A DNA stretch of 64,000 bases, from contig JAECUM010009416.1 of assembly GCA_016617855.1 (NCBI GenBank), forward strand, positions 1-64,000, in the 5' to 3' direction. The notes beneath the pieces are model-generated. The model did not search any database. It saw nothing but the letters and a program-made list of their open reading frames with translations, and was not told the origin of the DNA. This DNA comes from Megalonaias nervosa (taxonomy: Eukaryota; Mollusca; Bivalvia; Unionida; Unionidae). Position numbers and translations under genes: made by a program. Below, piece by piece: positions 58,919-64,000 of the stretch; the first letter of the stretch is position 1; each line of letters starts with the position of its first letter.

Positions 58919-60490
58919 TTGGTTGGTTGGTTGATTGAATTTTTACCACGCACCAGCACTATTAGGCTATTTAGCGCCATACAAAAGATTATATGTTTGA
59001 TTATTTAAAAGTGGTAAAAGGTTTCGTATCGACCAGCGATACGAAACCAAACTGTTGAAAGTAAAACGATAAGATTTTAATGGTGATAAACAAATAAAGC
59101 TTCCCGATCAACGGGAATGTAAATGGTGTATGATAATGAAGACAGATGAAAGGTAATTAAAATTTAGGGACCGTATATATAGCACATAAAACTGCTCAAG
59201 ATGATAGCATAAAAGCTCTAGCTTATAATAAAAATGTTTACTTTCTTTTGATAATACAAGACACGCTCACTGTATCAAAGAGCTCCCTAATGTCATGCAA
59301 ATTGCAATACTGAGCACGCGTCGGTTGGAGATCGAAACACTCCAACATAAAGTGCCTAACAGTGAATGGTTCATTGCAAGATGTGCACTTTGGTGGGTTT
59401 TCTCCTTTAAGTATGTGGGAGTGGGTTAAATAAGTATGACCAATTCGAATTCTTGTAATGACCACCTCCTCCCTACGGACGGCTCTGTAAGAAGGAGTCC
59501 ATTCTCCTAGGGATGGCTTGATGGCATGAAGTTTGTTATTCACGGCATCATTCCATGATGCCTGCCATTTCTGACGTAAAGATGCTATGATACTAGGTTT
59601 AAAATCAGTATACGGTATTTTAAAATCAGATGGTTCTAGTGATAGGGCCATTTTTGCAGCGCGGTCTGCTTTTTCATTACCTTTGATGCCAATATGGCTG
59701 GGTAACCAGCAGTATACCATATTGTGGGAGGTACTCAGCTTAGTATGGTTCATGAGAATATTGGCTAATAATGGGTTCTCCCGTTTTCTATGATGTAGTG
59801 ACTAAAGTACTGATAGTGAGTCGGAGAAGATGATGCTGTTTAAATCACTTTTTTGTTTTCAATATATTGCAAAGCCAGGTCTATTGCTCTGATTTCGGCT
59901 GAAAGAAATGAAGTACCATTTGGCAAGCGAACTTTTGTTGTGTGTTTTCCAATAACGAAGGCTGCAGCAGCCTTTTCCTCATCTTCTTGATCCATCAGTA
60001 TAAATTCTTGCGTAATATTCAAATTGGGTGAGGAGTTCGTGATAAGAGTTGTGGAAGATGGAAGGGTGTGTCTCCGAGTTTTTTCCATCGTGTAACGCAA
60101 GAAGTACCTTTGGTTGTTTGAGTAGCCAGGGAGGTGTTTCGGAGATGGTTGTCTTCTGAAGTTTTTAAAGATCAGTCTTGGTACTGTCAAGGCTGGGTGA
60201 TAGTTTAATACCAATGGAAGGTGTGGTGTTTGGTTTCTTTTCGTATAAGGGTTTGTATTTGGGTTGAAATACAGCCGAAAAATCAGGGTTCGGACGGTCT
60301 GGTCTTAATTTGAGAGCATACTGTGCGGAAAGCATTTTTCTACGATATGATAAAGGTGGTTCGTTCGCTTCAACGAGAAGGTTTTCACACGGGGATGACT
60401 TAAATGCTCCTAAAGTGAGTCGTATTCCCTGATGATGAATTGGGTCAAGCATCTTCAAATAGGACCTTCTAGCTGAACCACAAATAACGC
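58919..60490 (-). mobile_element. Non-LTR retrotransposon copy D, 5'-truncated
   Basis: Only the 3' 1.6 kb of the same family remains, from the GGTT repeat and 3' UTR to inside the end of the RT region. It breaks at about 60490 within the phrase CTAGCTGAACCACAAATAACG. It is more diverged than copies A-C. No target duplication was identified. Confidence 0.8.
59238..60487 (-). pseudogene. ORF2 fragment of copy D (RT end and RNase H)
   Basis: Three frame segments cover the RT C-terminal part (DPIHHQGIRLTLGAFKSSP), the RNase H start (SAEIRAIDLALQYIE) and its end with NEKADRAAKMAL and CTSCNEPFTVRHFMLEC. They are separated by frameshifts near 60190 and 59830. It cannot encode an enzyme. Confidence 0.75.
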
Positions 60491-60914
60491 AAGTAGTAAA
60501 GTAAGAGGCGGATCTTAAACCAAAAGCGGATTCGGAACCAGGACCTGCTGGATTAACTTTTTGGGTGATAAAATATTTTTTTATATCTGAGTATAGACCA
60601 GAGCTCCAGCTCCCTAGTAAAAGAAATATTTGCGTACCTATGAATATCTCTGATCCAGGACCCGTCAATATATTTTTACTACTAAAATACTTTAAGTCTA
60701 CAATAAAAATATATACTGCAATAAAAATATACTATACAAAATATCAAAAATAACAAGTATCATCATAAGCGGTTACCATTCATTAAGGCCCCTTCATTGC
60801 CTGTGGTTCCTTTGAGGGTCCTTTGCATGATTATGTCTTTCTTGTGACCGTTATTGGCACCCCACACAGTTTTCTTTTTGGCAACATTCTTTCTGAACGT
60901 TTCTTTATGGGGTA
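60491..60914 (-). other. Unassigned flank of the right virus-like element
   Basis: The first 200 bp carry a frame with GPGSE repeated twice (GPGSEIFIGTQIF and GPGSESAFGLRSAS). A second minus frame, open from 60960 to a stop at 60763 (66 codons, KNVAKKKTVWGANNGHKKD), crosses the hairpin arm. They may be short exons or genes near the element end. Neither is recognised. Confidence 0.25.
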
Positions 60915-61160
60915 CAGCAGCAGGCAGGTCGAACAGACATCTGTCTGAATCGTCATTTGTTTAAAACATAAGGTTCCTACAGGGGCTGAAAAATAAGGTC
61001 AATAACGCTAAACCGAACCTCCTAACTTTTATTATTACCAAAACGGATAATGTTAGCTCATTTTTGTTATTTTATTTTTGACTTTTTGTTTTTATTTTTA
61101 TAGTGCGTTTAGTTTACTCGCCGGGTCACTCAATTTTTGTCGGTCACCCTGCCTGCTGCT
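60915..61160. repeat. Hairpin-bounded leader (right copy)
   Basis: AGCAGCAGGCAGG at 60915-60927 is complementary to 61148-61160, next to the TATA box. The arm sequence differs from the left copy beyond AGCAGCAG, so pairing is kept while sequence changes. A GTTCCTAC...GCTGAAAAATAAGGTC stretch (60971-61000) matches the left leader, inverted. Confidence 0.55.
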
Positions 61161-61171
61161 ATAAATTAAAC
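61159..61171 (+). promoter_or_regulatory. TATA box of the right virus-like cluster
   Basis: CTATAAATTAAAC, identical to the left copy, within a conserved GCTGCTATAAATTAAACAGC block. The ATG at 61195 begins 24 nt after the box. Confidence 0.65.
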
Positions 61172-61194
61172 AGCCAGTATAAATATTATTAATA

Positions 61195-62157
61195 ATGGTC
61201 GTTATAGGCGAACCTCACTCTGCTAGATTAGCTCGAGAGCGACTAGAAGCAATTAGAAAATATTTACCTATCCGTGATGCTGTCAAACGACAATTACAAG
61301 AACGTCAGTAATCTCATTTTGAATTTGAAGAGGATACAAAGCAATTATTTAAACCTATTACAGAGACAACTAAACCTCTTCTTCCAGTATCTGAGAAAAT
61401 TGCAGAGGCAACTGGAAAAATAGCAGAAAGAACTAAGAAAACAAAAAAAATTCTACGAGAACTTCCAGCTGAAATAGCTGCCGCTCAACCACAATTACAA
61501 GAAGTACAACAAGTACTTGAGGGTATTGACAAAGTTCGTGAGGAGGTCGGTGACGTAATAGATATTGTTACGCCAAAGTCAAAACCAAGACCAAAACTAA
61601 AACCAGCCCAATTAACCGAATATGGTCGTAAACTACTTAAAGAAAACGATGTTGCGGTCGCTGCAACAGGATATTGGCAACGTGGATTATTAGATCCAGA
61701 CACCGCTAGTGTTCCTGAAAAAAATTGGGTTCCTTTTATATTTCGACAATCTCGTGGTATATCTAAAATCACCGATAAATATAAGGATGATTTTAATGCT
61801 TTTGTAAGACAAGTTGGATATGTTAAAGAAGATATATTATTGGGAGATATACAATCTTCAAAACAACAGAAACCAAGCAAAAAGGAAAGGGAGAAAGAAG
61901 AATATCAAGATCCTGGCGCAACTGGAAGTGGATTTACTAATCAGGGAGGTGATCTTACTCTATGCCCTAATAATGTCCTTGCTGATGTTGATCGGCTCGA
62001 AATACTCGTTGGAGGAAAACGAGCTGGTAATAATTCTCCAGAAATAATTAATGAAGCGGCCGATATTTGCAGACGGTTATTTAGAGGCGGTATCATGGAC
62101 GTTGATGTTTATCAGTCTCTTATTAACGAAATTGCCGATGACTACTACAGCGACTAA
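61195..62157 (+). pseudogene. First gene of the element, right copy, one internal stop
   Basis: A 320-codon frame with a single TAA at 61309-61311 (codon 39, after KRQLQERQ); the left copy has a Glu codon there. The N-terminus (GEPHSARLARERLEAI), a long helical E/K/Q region, a Trp-containing motif (EKNWVPFIF) and the C-terminal domain (CPNNVLADVDRLEIL, AGNNSPEI, DDYYSD) match the left copy. The Q/P-rich linker is reduced to a short lysine-rich stretch. Function unknown, as for the left copy. The damage point differs from the left copy, so each was hit separately. Confidence 0.55.
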
Positions 62158-62188
62158 GTACGTAATTAAATACAATTACTATAATAAA

Positions 62189-62638
62189 ATGATCGTACAT
62201 AGTACTCAACGTGGACCAACCATGGTCAGGGTAATAAATTCACAATTACCAGTATACAAAACAACCTACGGAGATGGACTAGGTGATGTTGTTCAAGGTC
62301 TATTTAGAAGGTTAGCCCCAAACGCAATACCGATCGCAAAGCAACTGGGAATGAAAGCTATTGATGTTGTTCGTGAAAAAGGTATTGGTGCTATGGGTAA
62401 TCTCGCTGGAAAAGCATTTCCAGCGATCAAAGATAGACTAGCACGATTAATACGACGAAAACCTCAACCACCATTAAAATTACCTAGTACTGAAGTAATG
62501 CCTGCAAATGTCAGTAAAATAATAAATCAAGTTGCCAATCAAAAACTAGCAGAGTTGGCTGATGTACCAATGTCAGAAAAAGAAAAAAATATAACCGCTA
62601 GTCTGATAGCAGGAAGTGGTCTTCGTTTTAGACGATAA
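62189..62638 (+). CDS. 149-aa basic Gly-rich structural-type protein, right copy
   Basis: Intact and exactly as long as its partner at 2688-3137. YGDGLGDVVQGLFRRLAP, the PANVSKIINQ segment and the end GSGLRFRR are kept. Changes are mostly conservative. It begins 31 nt after the first gene and ends 14 nt before the capsid candidate. Role unknown; a minor virion protein is inferred from context. Confidence 0.55.
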   Translation: MIVHSTQRGPTMVRVINSQLPVYKTTYGDGLGDVVQGLFRRLAPNAIPIAKQLGMKAIDVVREKGIGAMGNLAGKAFPAIKDRLARLIRRKPQPPLKLPSTEVMPANVSKIINQVANQKLAELADVPMSEKEKNITASLIAGSGLRFRR

Positions 62639-62652
62639 TAATTATAATAAAG

Positions 62653-64000
62653 ATGTTCAAGCGCATATCTGATCCAGCACTTGACATGGACGTACCAGTA
62701 CTCAAAGATGAGTCTGTGCGTGATTATCAATATTATTCTTATGACGCTCGAATTCCAGATCAGCGTGGACGAATTGAACTACAGGTTCAGGATACAAGTA
62801 GGTATTTCTTACCCGCTGAGGCGTTTATTGAGGTTGAAGGTGAAATTTTAAAAATGGATAATACTGCATATTGAGCCAATGACATATTTAGTTTTGTTAA
62901 TAATGGTATTATGGCGTTATTTGACAGCGCCACTTATATGATTGATGGTAAAAATATTGAATCAATTCAGAAAGACTTTGATGTTGCTACAACAATATTG
63001 AGTTTAGCAAGATACAGCGACGATTATTCAAGATCAGCTGGTCCATCAATGATGTTTGCAAAGGATACAACTGACCATCCTGAATACAGACAGCATAAAT
63101 TAGTACAAACACCGCGTGCTACTGCATCCGATCCACAACCAGCGGGAATGATACCACGGCCTGCTGATGCATTTGCGTTATTGCAAAGTGTTAATTCCGA
63201 TTTTAATTTAGAATTTGCAACACGTCGATCAATGTTGAAAGGTAATAGGAGATTTTCATGTGCAATTCCACTTTCACACATATTTGGATTTTGCAGAAAT
63301 GTCAGAAAAGTTATTTTCGGAGCTAAACATACTGTTGTACTCGTACGAAAGGCTACAGACGATGATGCAATATGGCACCCCGCTGGTGCTGATCCTGCTG
63401 CAACTGTTGCACTTCATAGTAAAGTAGTATTAACCAAATTTTCATTATGGATGCCGGTGATGACTCCATCAATATCTGAAGAAGATCAGTTACTTGCTTT
63501 TATGAATCAAGGTGGTAAAACAGCATTATCATGGTTGTCAATAACCACAGATGCTATCCAGAGTAATATTGATGGTTTATTTACATGGCAGATAGCATCA
63601 CAACAAGGTGTTTCTGCACCACGGCATATTTTTATTGCATTACAGAATAATGCACGAGTAAATAATCAACTACGTAGTATTATGATATTTGATAATCTTG
63701 GTGTTTCCGAGGTTTCGTTAAGGATAAATGGGCATCAAGAACCATCTGAAGATATTTTATTGAATTTTGATCAAAATCATGTAGCACGTGCATATCATCG
63801 TCTGATGACGTTCATGGGACGTGACCAAAATATTGATACTGGTTTACAAATATCACAATTGGATTTTACAACCTTATATCCAATTTATTACTTTTCGCTC
63901 GAACATTTAGATTTAACCAGACAGTCAGTAGTTGATATACATTTTCGAGCTCGCGTGCTGAAGCCAGTAGGAGCAGTAGGACCACCAGTAGTAGAAGGTA
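62653..64000 (+). pseudogene. Candidate major capsid protein, right copy, one stop, runs off window
   Basis: The frame matches the left 475-aa protein from the first residue to about codon 435. One TGA at 62872-62874 follows DNTAY; no other stop is seen to the edge. Beyond about 63957 the sequence stops matching the left copy and turns into a Val/Gly/Pro-rich repeat (PVGAVGPPVVEG), so the C-terminus may be rearranged or recombined. Function inferred as for the left copy. Confidence 0.5.

Larger units (their letters stand above)
60915..64000 (+). mobile_element. Maverick/Polinton-type virus-like element (right copy, partial)
   Basis: Same promoter, leader type and first three genes as the left copy in the same order, but on the plus strand and running out of the window. 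Genes one and three each have one nonsense codon; gene two is intact. Confidence 0.7.

Overview
The window is eukaryotic genomic DNA, almost certainly from an invertebrate animal and most likely a mollusc. This is an inference from the mixture of an I-superfamily-type non-LTR retrotransposon with zinc knuckles and RNase H, tRNA-derived SINEs, a Penelope-like element, split matrix-metalloproteinase (MMP) exons, long GA/CA/TA/ATGT microsatellites and Maverick/Polinton-type virus-like genes. I see no clearly functional host gene, no rRNA or tRNA gene, and no CRISPR.

Layout. (1) 1-4517: a compact, one-strand (minus) cluster of virus-like structural genes: a partial gene, an adenain-type cysteine protease, a small hydrophobic protein, a candidate double-jelly-roll major capsid protein, a 149-aa protein and a long coiled-coil/Q-rich protein. 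They start from a TATA box next to a strongly structured leader. (2) 4.6-17.1 kb: the left arm of a diverged inverted duplication, with a six-exon MMP pseudogene on the minus strand and a solo LTR. (3) 17.5-23.1, 28.5-34.3 and 36.1-41.9 kb: three long, similar copies (A, B, C) of one non-LTR retrotransposon, all minus strand. Copies A and B have clear target-site duplications, and B sits inside a SINE. (4) 23.1-28.1 and 34.5-36.1 kb: spacer, including an A/C-rich strand-biased block and a short third copy of the arm. (5) 41.9-51.1 kb: the right arm, with the same MMP pseudogene on the plus strand. (6) 51.2-60.5 kb: younger repeats (truncated Penelope-like element, minisatellites, ATGT array, a second SINE, and 5'-truncated non-LTR copy D). 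(7) 60.9-64.0 kb: a second copy of the virus-like cluster, plus strand, running off the right edge.

Overall, two divergent MMP pseudogenes lie back to back around a nest of retrotransposons, and the block is bracketed by two outward-facing copies of a Maverick-like element whose genes are nearly intact. Each virus-like copy carries two nonsense codons where both affected genes can be seen, at different places. Differences between the copies are mostly silent, which suggests they diverged while still coding. The most interesting material is this element family (promoter, hairpin leader, gene order, overlapping genes) and the palindromic arrangement, in which each arm serves as an empty-site control for insertions in the other.
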